64,000 nucleotides of DNA from the NCBI GenBank assembly GCA_002841395.1, contig PGZM01000002.1, positions 318,201-382,200 on the forward strand, in the 5' to 3' direction. Shown one piece after another: positions 44,314 through 53,355 of the stretch. This DNA is from Firmicutes bacterium HGW-Firmicutes-9 (lineage in GTDB: Bacteria; Bacillota; Clostridia; Christensenellales; CAG-138). The notes beneath the pieces are model-generated. The model was not told where the DNA came from, did no database searches, and was given only the letters and a program-made list of their open reading frames with translations. The stretch's first letter is position 1. Each line of letters opens with the position of its first letter. The position numbers and the translations under genes are program-made.

Positions 44314-44340
44314 AAGGCGCACTTTTCAGTGCGCCTTTAT
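44314..44340. terminator. Hairpin between two accessory genes
   Basis: AAGGCGCACT and AGTGCGCCTT form a perfect 10-base stem with a TTTC loop; TTTATT follows on the plus strand. The minus strand, where the neighbours lie, has no good T-tract. It shares the GGCGCAC core with the hairpin at 46564. Confidence 0.55.
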
Positions 44341-44384
44341 TGCTGTTTACCCGTATTTCAAGACAATCTATAGTCTTTCTCTGC

Positions 44385-45392
44385 CTATTTTGAAGCGGCT
44401 GCTGCGGTCACGCGGCAGTAGTACTCCAGTGTTTCCAGAATTTGCGCTTTCTTTTCGGGATCGACCGCCGCTTCCATCATCGCCTTGATCATGTTGATGG
44501 ATTGTGCATCGGTGATGTAGCGCAGCAGCCCGCTGCCCCAAAACGGGGTTTCCGGCTTGGATTTGTTCTTATGGAAATCCCAGAAGCGGACATGCTCCGC
44601 CTCTTCGGGCGTGAGATCGATGCGATACTTCTCATGGGCATGCACATTTCCCTCGACCTTTTCGTCGCCGACCTCAACTTCGCTGATGACGAACGCCGCG
44701 AAGATCTTGCGATCCGCCTCCAGCTCGTTCGGGTGCTTGGTGGTCAATACGCAAAGTCGATTGACGCGCGCGTTTGTCATCTTGACCGGCTTGTCATTGC
44801 GCTTCCCGCTCTGCAAGCGTCCGGCAGATGCAATCCAATCGCGAAGAAGCCTGCTTTCATAGCAGACAAAGCCGCCGTCGGCATTGATTTTTTCGAGCTC
44901 TTCCCTGTTGATTTCGCCGTTGCTATAGCGTTTGCATTCGCAGGCAGCGGCGCTGCACCAGGGGCGCTTGCTGACGACAACGTTTTTACGAATCATCTCG
45001 TCGCTGCAAACACCTTTGTATCCGAAGATGGTGTCCGTCCTGCCGCCGTCGCAATAGTTGCACTTAATGGCGATGTTGCTGTTGTCCCGCTCCTGCTTGG
45101 CGCGCTTGGCTTTATCTGGTTTGCCGTCGGGCACATTCGCAAAACGGCTCTCAAATTCTTGAAGGCGTTCTTCCCTTTGACGATTGATCGAATAGTTTTC
45201 GGCAACGCACAGTTCGGTGATATCGTGCTGTAAATCCATGTCTTTCATCCGCAGCAGGTCGTTGAAGACCGACGGGAAAGAGAACTTCTTCTGTTGTTCG
45301 CCAAACTGAATGGTTATGATTTTCCCCTCTAAAGAAACAACGTGTCCAACGCCTAAGTTCTTATGAATGACTTCTTTTTTTAATAAATTCAA
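44385..45392 (-). CDS. Uncharacterised cysteine-rich protein with a KOW-like N-terminus
   Basis: The 335-residue protein starts with a small beta domain (HKNLGVGHVVSLEGKIITIQ, then KKFSFPSVF). I have seen this type of domain fused to helicases and other proteins in Firmicutes. A central cysteine group follows: CNYCDGG, GVCSDE and WCSAAACEC. The C-terminal half has SGLLRYITDAQSINMIKAMM and VDPEKKAQILETLEYYCR. The cysteines suggest zinc. Function unknown. The start is TTG at 45392 with AGAGG very close upstream, so the exact start is uncertain. Confidence 0.6.
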   Translation of the reverse strand: MNLLKKEVIHKNLGVGHVVSLEGKIITIQFGEQQKKFSFPSVFNDLLRMKDMDLQHDITELCVAENYSINRQREERLQEFESRFANVPDGKPDKAKRAKQERDNSNIAIKCNYCDGGRTDTIFGYKGVCSDEMIRKNVVVSKRPWCSAAACECKRYSNGEINREELEKINADGGFVCYESRLLRDWIASAGRLQSGKRNDKPVKMTNARVNRLCVLTTKHPNELEADRKIFAAFVISEVEVGDEKVEGNVHAHEKYRIDLTPEEAEHVRFWDFHKNKSKPETPFWGSGLLRYITDAQSINMIKAMMEAAVDPEKKAQILETLEYYCRVTAAAASK

Positions 45393-45685
45393 AACCTCTT
45401 ACCTGCATCCTCCACTGTATTTGAAAAAGGCACCAACTGGTACCTCTTTATCATACTCTATTTTTACTGTTAAATGGGGAGGATTTGGAAAAATATGTTT
45501 GAAACAGATATAAGATATTCAAGAAAGCTGGAGGATGGTATTTGATTCCTTCACATATTTCAAATTCGAGTATTCTTTTCAAGCGTAATGTTTCTGTCAA
45601 ACCATCAGGCGCGTTCGGTGTGGAGTTTGGCGATAGAATTTGACGAGTTATTTAGATGGTCGATATTTCGATTTATTTATAAATA
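45393..45685. other. Intergenic region between divergent accessory genes
   Basis: AT-rich. On the plus strand a short frame from an ATG at 45495 (16 codons, after a GGAGG) ends quickly, and short protein-like stretches continue in shifted frames to about 45645, possibly a decayed gene. No terminator is clear. Confidence 0.4.
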
Positions 45686-45715
45686 TTGCTTTATTACGAT
45701 GTTTACGTGTATATT
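45686..45715 (+). promoter_or_regulatory. Putative promoter of the AT-rich orphan gene
   Basis: TTGCTT and TATATT are separated by 18 bases on the plus strand, 30 bases before the start at 45745. Confidence 0.5.
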
Positions 45716-45744
45716 TTGTATATAGCATATTCTCTGGAGGTTTT

Positions 45745-46557
45745 ATGAATTGGATTGATTATCGTGAAAAATTGGGCGTAAGTTATAGTAGCGAGGAACT
45801 CTTTAATATCATATACGCTAAGATAATTAATTCCATCATTTATGATGAAATAGCTGATTATACAGGAGAAGATTTTTTCAACTTCTGCATGATTGTTGGG
45901 CTTTCGTGTTCTCATTATAGAAGTTATTTTCCCAGTCCCAAAAAAGCATTATCAGAAGTCTTTAGAGTAAAAGTTAATAGTACAAAAGATTTGGTATCAT
46001 ATTACATAGCATATGTACAAGCTCGAGAACTAAATGATAATGATAAAAGTAAACTGATTAATACACTACAAGAGTATTTACGAGACGTTCATTGTGAGTT
46101 TGAAATTTACAAAGATCAAGATGGATACTATTTATTTCCAATAGGTGCAGAAATCCTTGATAAATATTTAGTATCTGAACCGTTAATATGGCTAGCTGAT
46201 TATCCTCAAACACAAAAGACGTTTTCAATAGCTCTGAAACAATATTCTGATAAAATTTTCACAAGAGATATTGCTGATAACTTCAGAAAAGCCTTGGAAG
46301 ATTTCTTTAAAGAATTTCTTCACAATTCAAAAAATCTTGAAAACAATATTCCGTTAATCGGAGCTTATTTGAAAGAAAATGGCGCTAGCGAAGAAATTGC
46401 AAAGATTCTTGTTGGGCTTGTAAATCTCTACTCGACTTTAAATAATAAAATTGCAAAACATCATGATAATGTGGACTCGAAATTTCTGGAATTCTTAATG
46501 TATCAAACAGGCTTGTTTATCAGAATGCTAATCGTAGTAAGACGAGAATCAAAATAA
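45745..46557 (+). CDS. AT-rich orphan protein with HEPN/Abi-like C-terminus
   Basis: I do not recognise a named family. The 270-residue, mostly helical protein starts MNWIDYREKLGVSYSSEELF with GGAGG four bases upstream; a longer in-frame start at 45640 lacks a ribosome site. The last 100 residues (FRKALEDFFKEFLHN, IAKILVGLVNLYSTLNNKIA, KHHDN, FLEFLMYQTGLFIRMLI) have the helix pattern and terminal K-x-x-H of abortive-infection or HEPN-type domains, which often act as RNases. Codon use is much more AT-rich than glyA next door, a sign of transfer. A defence role is inference. Confidence 0.65.
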   Translation: MNWIDYREKLGVSYSSEELFNIIYAKIINSIIYDEIADYTGEDFFNFCMIVGLSCSHYRSYFPSPKKALSEVFRVKVNSTKDLVSYYIAYVQARELNDNDKSKLINTLQEYLRDVHCEFEIYKDQDGYYLFPIGAEILDKYLVSEPLIWLADYPQTQKTFSIALKQYSDKIFTRDIADNFRKALEDFFKEFLHNSKNLENNIPLIGAYLKENGASEEIAKILVGLVNLYSTLNNKIAKHHDNVDSKFLEFLMYQTGLFIRMLIVVRRESK

Positions 46558-46563
46558 AGAAAT

Positions 46564-46592
46564 GAGGCGCACCTCGCGGTGCGCCCTTCTTA
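46564..46592. terminator. Bidirectional terminator between the orphan gene and glyA
   Basis: GGCGCACC (46566-46573) and GGTGCGCC (46578-46585) form a stem with a TCGC loop. TTCTTAT follows on plus and TCATTTCTTT on minus. Confidence 0.7.
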
Positions 46593-46600
46593 TACCCTAC

Positions 46601-47848
46601 TTATTCGTATAGCGGAAACCGTTTGCAGATTTCCAGCACTTCTGCTTTGACCGACGGAACAGCCGCTTCGCCTTCTTTGACGATTCTCGCGATCATGTTG
46701 CCGATCTGCCGCATCTCCGGTTCCTTCATGCCGCGCGTGGTCGAGGCGGGTGTGCCGAAGCGCATGCCGCTGGTCTCAAGCTTGTTACGCGTGTCAAACG
46801 GAATCGCGTTGCGGTTTGCGGTGATGTGCGCGGAGTCCAGCAGCGTCTGCACGCGCTGACCCGTCACGTCCGTATCTCGCAGATCGACGAGCATCAGGTG
46901 GTTGTCCGTGCCGCCGGAGAAAATCTTAAGCCCATTCTCCTGCAACGTCTTTGCGAGCTCTTTTGCGTTGAGCACGACCTGATGCTGATATTCTTTGAAC
47001 GCGGGCTGCATCGCCTCATAGAAGCAGACGGCTTTCCCCGCGATGACATGCATCAAGGGGCCGCCCTGCATGCCCGGGAAGACCGCCTTGTCAACCTTGG
47101 CCGCAAACTCTTCCTTGCAGAGGATCAACCCGCCTCTTGCCCCGCGCAGCGTCTTGTGCGTGGTGCTGGTGACGATGTCCGCATACGGAAACGGGTTGGG
47201 ATGCTCTCCCGCCGCAATCAAGCCGGAGATGTGCGCCATGTCCACCATGAACAGCGCGCCGACGTCTTTTGCAACCTTTCCGAACCGTTCGAAATCGATG
47301 ATGCGCGAATACGCGCTTGCGCCGGCGACGATGAGCTTCGGCGAATGCTCGTGTGCAAGACGCTCGACCTCATCATAATCGATATAGCCCGTGTCCTCGC
47401 GAACGCCATACTGCACAAAATGATAGAGCCTGCCGCTTTCGTTGACCTTGTGCCCGTGGGTCAGGTGACCGCCGTGGTTGAGGTTCATCGCTAAGATGGT
47501 ATCCCCCGGCTGTAACACCGCCTGGTACGCGGCGAGGTTCGCCTGCGCGCCCGCGTGCGGCTGCACGTTTGCGTGATCCGCATTGAATAGCTTCTTGGCG
47601 CGCTCGATGGCGATGGTCTCGACCATGTCGACATATTCGCAACCGCCGTAATAGCGTTTTCCCGGATACCCTTCCGCATACTTGTTGGTCAGCGGGCTGC
47701 CCATCGCGGCCAGTACTGCCGGAGATACGAAGTTCTCCGATGCGATGAGTTCGATATGGTCGCGTTGACGACCAAGTTCCAGCTCCATAGCACGGCCGAT
47801 TTCAGGGTCGGTCTGGGATACAATTGCGTAGGACTCTGCAAAATTCAT
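46601..47848 (-). CDS. glyA: Serine hydroxymethyltransferase
   Basis: This PLP enzyme converts serine and tetrahydrofolate to glycine and methylene-THF. The 415-residue protein has [20 protein letters not shown], the substrate region [28 protein letters not shown], the PLP lysine in [14 protein letters not shown], and [11 protein letters not shown]. The ATG at 47848 with AGGAAA about ten bases upstream gives the normal length; the frame extends 21 codons upstream without support. Confidence 0.97.
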   Translation of the reverse strand: MNFAESYAIVSQTDPEIGRAMELELGRQRDHIELIASENFVSPAVLAAMGSPLTNKYAEGYPGKRYYGGCEYVDMVETIAIERAKKLFNADHANVQPHAGAQANLAAYQAVLQPGDTILAMNLNHGGHLTHGHKVNESGRLYHFVQYGVREDTGYIDYDEVERLAHEHSPKLIVAGASAYSRIIDFERFGKVAKDVGALFMVDMAHISGLIAAGEHPNPFPYADIVTSTTHKTLRGARGGLILCKEEFAAKVDKAVFPGMQGGPLMHVIAGKAVCFYEAMQPAFKEYQHQVVLNAKELAKTLQENGLKIFSGGTDNHLMLVDLRDTDVTGQRVQTLLDSAHITANRNAIPFDTRNKLETSGMRFGTPASTTRGMKEPEMRQIGNMIARIVKEGEAAVPSVKAEVLEICKRFPLYE

Positions 47849-47958
47849 GATGGCTGTTTCCTGTTCCTCATTTATTTTCGCCTGTATTGCCGCGTTGATC
47901 AGACGCAGCAAAGGTCGATTGCACGTTGTGAGGGATTGCGCGCGTTTCTCAAGCAGGA

Positions 47959-48375
47959 TTATTCCCAGTCGTCGAGAATGCGCGTCATGCGCGGCTGAAA
48001 GCTGTTTTTCTTCTTGCTCTTCTTCTCCACGAAGCGAAGAATCAGATAGCCGATTCCGCAGGCGACAACGCCGAGCACAAGCCCTGCCCAGTCTGCAAAG
48101 CGGCTGCCGAGGATCACGCCGCCGATGAGCAGCAAAAGCGGCACGGCATAGGCAAGCAGGCTCGCCTGTACGACGCGCTTGGGTGAAAGATCGACCTCGA
48201 CGCGGTCTCCCTCTTTCGCTCCCAGTGTATTAGGTATCGTCACTTCCATCTCGCTCTCGCCGACGGTCAGGCATGCGCCGCAGTGCGCGCAGGCAGAGCC
48301 GCGCAGAAAGTGAATCTGCGCGGTTCCGTTTTTGACAGCCGTCACGAGGCCGATGTGTGCGCCCGTGTTTTCCAA
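47959..48375 (-). CDS. SoxR-reducing/RseC family membrane protein
   Basis: The 138-residue protein matches RseC/RsxC-associated family members: a soluble N-terminus with cysteines in [28 protein letters not shown], then two membrane helices (about 72-90 and 96-115) and a basic tail. In Clostridia it is often near Rnf genes; here it follows aspS. The start is TTG with AGGAG eight bases upstream overlapping the end of aspS. Confidence 0.88.
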   Translation of the reverse strand: MENTGAHIGLVTAVKNGTAQIHFLRGSACAHCGACLTVGESEMEVTIPNTLGAKEGDRVEVDLSPKRVVQASLLAYAVPLLLLIGGVILGSRFADWAGLVLGVVACGIGYLILRFVEKKSKKKNSFQPRMTRILDDWE

Positions 48376-48380
48376 TTTGA

Positions 48381-50174
48381 TTACTCCTCTACTTTGGTGC
48401 AGGCGATATTCAGCTCGCGAAGCTGCTTGTCGTCTACAAAGTCCGGCGCGCCCGTCATGGGGCAGGACGCGTTCTGTACTTTCGGGAAGGCGATGACGTC
48501 GCGAATGCTCGGCGAACCCGTGATGAGCATTGCAAGGCGGTCAAGACCGTAGGCCATTCCGCCGTGCGGCGGCGGGCCGAAGCGGAAGGCATCCATCAGG
48601 AAGCCGAAGCGGTATTCCGCCTGTTCGTCTGTAAAGCCGAGCGCGCGGAACATCTTCTTCTGCAGCTCCTGCGAATGAATACGGATGGAGCCGCCGCCGA
48701 TCTCAACGCCGTTGAGCACGATGTCATACGCCTTGGCGCGGACGTTGCCGGGATCCGTATCGAGATTCGCGAGATCCTCATCCATGGGGCTGGTGAATGG
48801 ATGGTGCATCGCGCTGAACCGCTGCTCCTCTTCGTCCCACTCCAGCAGCGGGAATTCCGTGATCCACAGCAGGTTGTACGTGTCTTTCGGGATCAGATTG
48901 AGCTTCTCCGCGAGCTTGATGCGCAGCGCGCCCAGAGACGCGAAAACGGTCTTGTTCACGTCCGCCACGACGAAGAGCACGTCGCCCTGTTCAAAGTTTG
49001 CGGCTTTGCGCACGGCTGCAATCTCGTCTTCGGTCAGGAACTTCAGCACCGGAGAAGCAAGGCCATCCGCCTTGTCGTTCATCCAGATCAGTCCCTTGGC
49101 GCGGTAGGTTTTCACAAACTCGCCCATCGCGTCCAGTTCCTTGCGTGAGAAATGCTCGCTCGCGCCCTTTGCGTTGACCGCGCGGATGCTGCCGCCGTTA
49201 CTGAGCGCGTTTTGGAACACGGAAAATTCGCTGTTCTTGAAGATGTCGCTCAGATCGACAAGCTCCAGCCCAAAGCGCGTATCGGGTTTGTCGGAGCCAT
49301 AGCGCGCCATCGCTTCCACATACTTGAGGCGCGGCAGCGGTAGCTGAATATCGACGTTCAGCGTGTCCTTAAAGAGCCGCTGGAGGAACCCTTCGTTGAC
49401 CGCGCGGACATCCTCTTCCTCGACAAACGACATTTCGATATCGATCTGTGTAAAGTCCGGCTGACGGTCTGCGCGGAGGTCTTCATCGCGGAAGCAGCGC
49501 GCAATCTGGAAATAACGATCATAGCCCGAGAGCATCAAAAGCTGCTTAAACAGCTGCGGGCTCTGCGGGAGCGCGAAGAATTTGCCCGGATGTACGCGGC
49601 TCGGCACCAGATAATCGCGCGCGCCTTCCGGCGTGCTCTTGGTGAGAATTGGCGTTTCGATCTCGAGGAAGTTCTGCGAATCGAAATACTCGCGCGCGGT
49701 AAAGGCGATCTTGTGGCGCATGATGAGGTTTTTCTGCATCGCAGGCCTGCGCAGATCGAGATAGCGGTATTTCAGGCGCAGCAGCTCGTTTGCCTTGCAG
49801 TTGTCGGTGATCTCAAACGGCGTCGTTTCGCTTTCGCTAAGAATCTTAAACTCACTGACCAGCACTTCCAGTTCGCCCGTTGCCATGTTCTTGTTGATCA
49901 TGTCACCGGTGCGAAGCACGAGCTGGCCTTTCACGGCAAGCACAAACTCCGAACGGATCGTGCAGGCGCGCGTAAAGTCCGCCTCGCTCATGGTGTTGCT
50001 GTTGAAGACGATCTGCATTAGTCCCGTGCGGTCTCTAAGCTGCACAAACACCAGCGCACCGAGATCACGGCGAACATTCGCCCAACCCATCAAAATGACT
50101 TCTTTGCCTGCGTCGGCAGTGGTAAAATTGGCGCAATAGTTTGTTCGTTTCCAGCCGCCTAATAGTTCGCTCAT
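48381..50174 (-). CDS. aspS: Aspartyl-tRNA synthetase
   Basis: The 597-residue class II enzyme has an OB-fold anticodon-binding domain (VILMGWANVRRDLGALVFVQ), motif 2 (ARCFRDEDLRADRQPDFTQI), the bacterial GAD insertion (about 290-415), and motif 3 (GLDRLAMLITG). It is 13 bases after hisS and shares its T-box-controlled transcript. The length is that of the bacterial type, which can be discriminating or not. Confidence 0.97.
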   Translation of the reverse strand: MSELLGGWKRTNYCANFTTADAGKEVILMGWANVRRDLGALVFVQLRDRTGLMQIVFNSNTMSEADFTRACTIRSEFVLAVKGQLVLRTGDMINKNMATGELEVLVSEFKILSESETTPFEITDNCKANELLRLKYRYLDLRRPAMQKNLIMRHKIAFTAREYFDSQNFLEIETPILTKSTPEGARDYLVPSRVHPGKFFALPQSPQLFKQLLMLSGYDRYFQIARCFRDEDLRADRQPDFTQIDIEMSFVEEEDVRAVNEGFLQRLFKDTLNVDIQLPLPRLKYVEAMARYGSDKPDTRFGLELVDLSDIFKNSEFSVFQNALSNGGSIRAVNAKGASEHFSRKELDAMGEFVKTYRAKGLIWMNDKADGLASPVLKFLTEDEIAAVRKAANFEQGDVLFVVADVNKTVFASLGALRIKLAEKLNLIPKDTYNLLWITEFPLLEWDEEEQRFSAMHHPFTSPMDEDLANLDTDPGNVRAKAYDIVLNGVEIGGGSIRIHSQELQKKMFRALGFTDEQAEYRFGFLMDAFRFGPPPHGGMAYGLDRLAMLITGSPSIRDVIAFPKVQNASCPMTGAPDFVDDKQLRELNIACTKVEE

Positions 50175-50187
50175 AAAGTTTCGCTCC

Positions 50188-51450
50188 TCAAATCATCAAT
50201 TTCTGAATGTGATCCGCGTCCAGCGCGGTTATGGTTTCATTTCCGTCGCTCATGCGCTTGAGCTTTGCTTCGCCTTTGGCGAGCTCGTCACCGCCGAGCA
50301 CGAGGACGTATCGCGCGCCGATCTTATCGGCATACTTGAGCTGTGATTTCACACTGCGCCCGATGTGATCGACCTCAACCTTTGATCCGGCTTTCCTGAA
50401 GCTGTTTGCCAGCAGGAACGCTCGTTCTTCCGCTTCTAGTCCCATCGAGGCGATGTAAAGGTCATATCGCACGGGCTTCTCAATCTGATATCCCGTGTTT
50501 TCAAGCACGAGCAGCAATCGTTCCATACCGAGACCGAAACCGACTGCAGGCGTGTGCGGCCCGCCGATCTCCTCCACAAGGCCGTCATACCGTCCGCCGC
50601 CGCAGACCGCGCTCTGAGAACCGATGCTCTCCGAGGTGATCTCAAATACGGTCTTGGTGTAGTAATCGAGTCCGCGTACCAGTCGTGGGTCGATGATGTA
50701 GTTGATGCCCATGCCGTCCAACAGCCGCAGCAGCTGAGACTGGTGATCGCGGCACTCGTCGCAGAGATAGTCGCCGATCACCGGCGCGCCGTTTGCGATC
50801 TTCTGGCAGCTTTCAACTTTGCAGTCTAGTACGCGCAGCGGGTTTGTTTCGAGGCGTACCTTGCAGGTATCGCAGAGATCATCATAATGCTCGTGCAGAT
50901 AGGACTTCAGCGCTTCGTGATAGTGCGGGCGGCAGTTGGGATCGCCGATGCTGTTGAGGCGCACGGTCAATCCGCCGCAGCCGAGGCTGGAAAGCAACTC
51001 TGTCGCCACCGCGATGCATTCCGCGTCTGCACTGGGTTTCGGAGAGCCGAAGAACTCGACGCCAAACTGGTGGTGTTCGCGGAGTCTCCCCGCCTGCGGG
51101 CGCTCGTAACGGAAGGTCGGGCTATAAAGATAGAACATCTTTGTCGGCTGCGTGTCGCCGAAGAGATTGTTTTCCACGAACATACGGACAACGCCCGCCG
51201 TGCCTTCCGGCTTGAGGGTGACGGAACGCTCGCCTTTGTCGAGGAATGTGTACATTTCCTTTTGCACGATATCCGTCGTTTCGCCGACGCCGCGCAGGAA
51301 AAGCTCGGTGTGCTCAAAAACAGGCGTACGCGTTTCCAAAAAACCGTATTTCTTGACGATCTCGCGGATGCGCGCTTCTAAAAATTGCCACTGATAACTT
51401 TGCTCCGGGAGTACGTCTCTTGTTCCCTTCGGGGCCTTGTAGGCTGCCAT
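50188..51450 (-). CDS. hisS: Histidyl-tRNA synthetase
   Basis: The 420-residue class II enzyme has KGTRDVLPEQS at the N-terminus, motif 2 (TFRYERPQAGRLREHHQFGVE), the histidine motifs LVRGLDYYTKTVFE and GGGRYDGL, and motif 3 (VGFGLGMERLLLVL), then the anticodon-binding domain. GGAGG lies about six bases before the ATG. A T-box leader with terminator lies upstream, and a second possible promoter after that terminator. Confidence 0.97.
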   Translation of the reverse strand: MAAYKAPKGTRDVLPEQSYQWQFLEARIREIVKKYGFLETRTPVFEHTELFLRGVGETTDIVQKEMYTFLDKGERSVTLKPEGTAGVVRMFVENNLFGDTQPTKMFYLYSPTFRYERPQAGRLREHHQFGVEFFGSPKPSADAECIAVATELLSSLGCGGLTVRLNSIGDPNCRPHYHEALKSYLHEHYDDLCDTCKVRLETNPLRVLDCKVESCQKIANGAPVIGDYLCDECRDHQSQLLRLLDGMGINYIIDPRLVRGLDYYTKTVFEITSESIGSQSAVCGGGRYDGLVEEIGGPHTPAVGFGLGMERLLLVLENTGYQIEKPVRYDLYIASMGLEAEERAFLLANSFRKAGSKVEVDHIGRSVKSQLKYADKIGARYVLVLGGDELAKGEAKLKRMSDGNETITALDADHIQKLMI

Positions 51451-51488
51451 AACCGACCTCCGTGTTCTAAACCTCTGTATTGACTTCT

Positions 51489-51497
51489 ATTATACCA
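51489..51497 (-). promoter_or_regulatory. Possible second promoter of hisS (TGGTATAAT)
   Basis: An extended -10 element lies directly downstream of the T-box terminator and about 40 bases before hisS. No -35 box is clear. The sequence TATACCA-TTTTC-TGGTATA here is also a short dyad. Confidence 0.4.
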
Positions 51498-51505
51498 GAA
51501 AATGG

Positions 51506-51773
51506 TATAAAAAAAGCAGGTTCCAATCCTCTAGGGACGGGAAACCCGCGGTGCCACCCTGATTGAAGAAACCGGCTGATCATTGTCCGTCTCTTCCGCT
51601 CATTTTCCGTTAACGCCGGAGATACGTCGCAGCTTTTGGCCGTTTGCCTTTTGGCTGCGCGGTTCGCGGGTGCCTTTCGTCCGACGCTCGTTTGCGAAAC
51701 TTTCACCAAGCGTTTCGCTCTCTGCGGCGATTTCGTGCGGACTACTTTCCCGTTCTTCACCTGTTTCTTGCCT
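51506..51773 (-). ncRNA. T-box leader of hisS-aspS
   Basis: On the minus strand the canonical antiterminator core AGGGTGGCACCGCGGG is at about 51544-51559. It is followed by a terminator stem (GCGGGTTTCC with GGAACCTGC) and a run of seven T (51508-51514). Upstream are a large stem-loop region with an AGTAGTCCG/CGGAC helix and an AGAGAG element, typical of stem I. The specifier codon could be CAC or GAC within CGGACGAAAGGCACC; I cannot decide without folding. Uncharged tRNA binding would stabilise the antiterminator and turn on hisS-aspS. Confidence 0.92.
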
Positions 51774-51802
51774 ATTATAACGACGCGCATTCTTGCTGTC
51801 AA
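51774..51802 (-). promoter_or_regulatory. Promoter of the hisS T-box transcript
   Basis: Consensus TTGACA and TATAAT are separated by 17 bases on the minus strand, directly before the T-box leader. Confidence 0.88.
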
Positions 51803-51839
51803 TCGTTTCTGCCGCCAATCAATCGGTTTTCAGCAATGA

Positions 51840-53297
51840 TTAAGCGAAAAACTGCGCTTTGTCTTCAATTAATTTGTCCAGCTTATTCAGGTATGTCGGT
51901 ACATCCTTCGGACTGGGCAGCCGCTCGATCCGGTTCTGTCCGTCAAACACGCGTTTGGTCATCGTTCCAGCGCCATGAGAGAGAATGCTCGCTGTCTCCT
52001 CCATCATGTCGATGTTGTAGACGCATTCTTTACCGGGCAGCGCGTAGCCTACGTTTTCCAGATTGCCGCTCATGTACTTCTGGCGATACATATAGTACGG
52101 GTTCATGCCCATCTGCTCGGCGCAAACAGCGCCGATGCGCGTCATCTGTTCCGCCTGCTCAGCAGTTGAGAGCGCGTGGTCGTCGAGTTCTTTTTTAAGC
52201 AAGGAAGATCGCTTGATCGCGAGCGAATGCACGGTCAGATTGTCGGGACGCAGCATGGCAATCGCGTCACAGCTGCGTTGCACATCGTCTTTCGTTTCGC
52301 CCGGTAGCCCCGCGATGAGATCCATATTGATCGAAGCAAAACCGATCTCCCGCGCAAGGTCGTAAACGCGCACGATGTCCTCCCGCGTGTGGCTCCTGCC
52401 GACACGCTTGAGCGTCTCGTCGTTCATCGTCTGCGGGTTGATCGATATGCGGTCGATGCCGTGCTGCTTGAGCACCAACAGCTTCTCGCGGTCAATCGTG
52501 TCGGGTCTACCCGCCTCCACGGTTGCCTCGATTCCAAAGCTTCCATATTGTTCGCGCAGGAAAGTGAGCAACGCATCCATCTGGCTTGCACTTAATACGG
52601 TTGGCGTACCGCCGCCCATATAGAACGAGCGAACGGACAATCCTTTTTCACGCACGAGTGCAGCACCCGCCGCGATATCGCGCTTTAATGCTTCCAGATA
52701 CCGAGTGAGTCGATCCTGCTTGCCCAGCACCTCGCTCGGAAACGAACAATAGAGGCACTTTGTCTTGCAAAACGGAATGCCGACATAAAGATCGATCTGA
52801 TTTGATTGCACCGAGCGGATGAACGGCTCTTGCACAGCACAAATGCGTGCGGCAAGATCGGTTTTCTCCTCCGAAACATCGAACAAATCAATGAACTGTT
52901 CCCTTGCGCTCTGTTCCCCGCCTTCCTGCGAAAGCTCGCGGAAGAGCTTTGTCGGGCGAATGCCGGTCAGCGAGCCCCAAGGCGTCGCGACATCGGGATA
53001 CATGCGCTTGAGCAGATGGTAACAGGCGAGTTTTAACGCGCGCTTCTCTAGCTTTTTCTTTTCTAGCGCAGTCGCGTTCTCCGCAAGCTCAAACGTTTCG
53101 GTTTGTTCCAAATCATTTGCTTTGGCATGCGCTGTATAGAGCAGTCCTTCTTGAACAAGCGTCAGGTAAAAGACGATCTCCGCGGAAGCAGGATCAATTT
53201 CCTCCAACAGAACAATCTCCGACATACCAAGAAAGAGCCGAATCTCTTCGGCTATATCGTTGCGGTATTCGGTTCGGTTGGTGGAGATTGCGATCAT
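51840..53297 (-). CDS. hemZ: HemZ-like radical SAM protein (coproporphyrinogen dehydrogenase family)
   Basis: The 485-residue protein has an N-terminal domain specific to HemZ (about 1-160, with TPWGSLTGIRPTKLFRE), a radical SAM core with the three cysteines in GIPFCKTKCLYCSFPSE, GGGTPTVLSA, and a C-terminal HemN-like part (YYMYRQKYMSGNLENVGYAL). HemN-like proteins oxidise coproporphyrinogen III, but HemZ members sit in genomes without full haem synthesis and their true substrate is open. The order hemZ next to hisS, dtd and relA is standard in Clostridia. Confidence 0.93.
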   Translation of the reverse strand: MIAISTNRTEYRNDIAEEIRLFLGMSEIVLLEEIDPASAEIVFYLTLVQEGLLYTAHAKANDLEQTETFELAENATALEKKKLEKRALKLACYHLLKRMYPDVATPWGSLTGIRPTKLFRELSQEGGEQSAREQFIDLFDVSEEKTDLAARICAVQEPFIRSVQSNQIDLYVGIPFCKTKCLYCSFPSEVLGKQDRLTRYLEALKRDIAAGAALVREKGLSVRSFYMGGGTPTVLSASQMDALLTFLREQYGSFGIEATVEAGRPDTIDREKLLVLKQHGIDRISINPQTMNDETLKRVGRSHTREDIVRVYDLAREIGFASINMDLIAGLPGETKDDVQRSCDAIAMLRPDNLTVHSLAIKRSSLLKKELDDHALSTAEQAEQMTRIGAVCAEQMGMNPYYMYRQKYMSGNLENVGYALPGKECVYNIDMMEETASILSHGAGTMTKRVFDGQNRIERLPSPKDVPTYLNKLDKLIEDKAQFFA

Positions 53298-53355
53298 GTT
53301 CTTTCAGATACCTACTGGCTATTGTTTTTCTCAACAACCGTTCGATTAGATTTTA

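Noticed and set aside
45495-45545. 16-codon frame after GGAGG, possible leader peptide
   Set aside because: Too short to judge. No attenuator hairpin follows, and nearby shifted frames look like decay rather than a leader.
47849-47958. Possible riboswitch in front of glyA
   Set aside because: The 110-base gap shows no conserved tetrahydrofolate or glycine riboswitch core that I could recognise.
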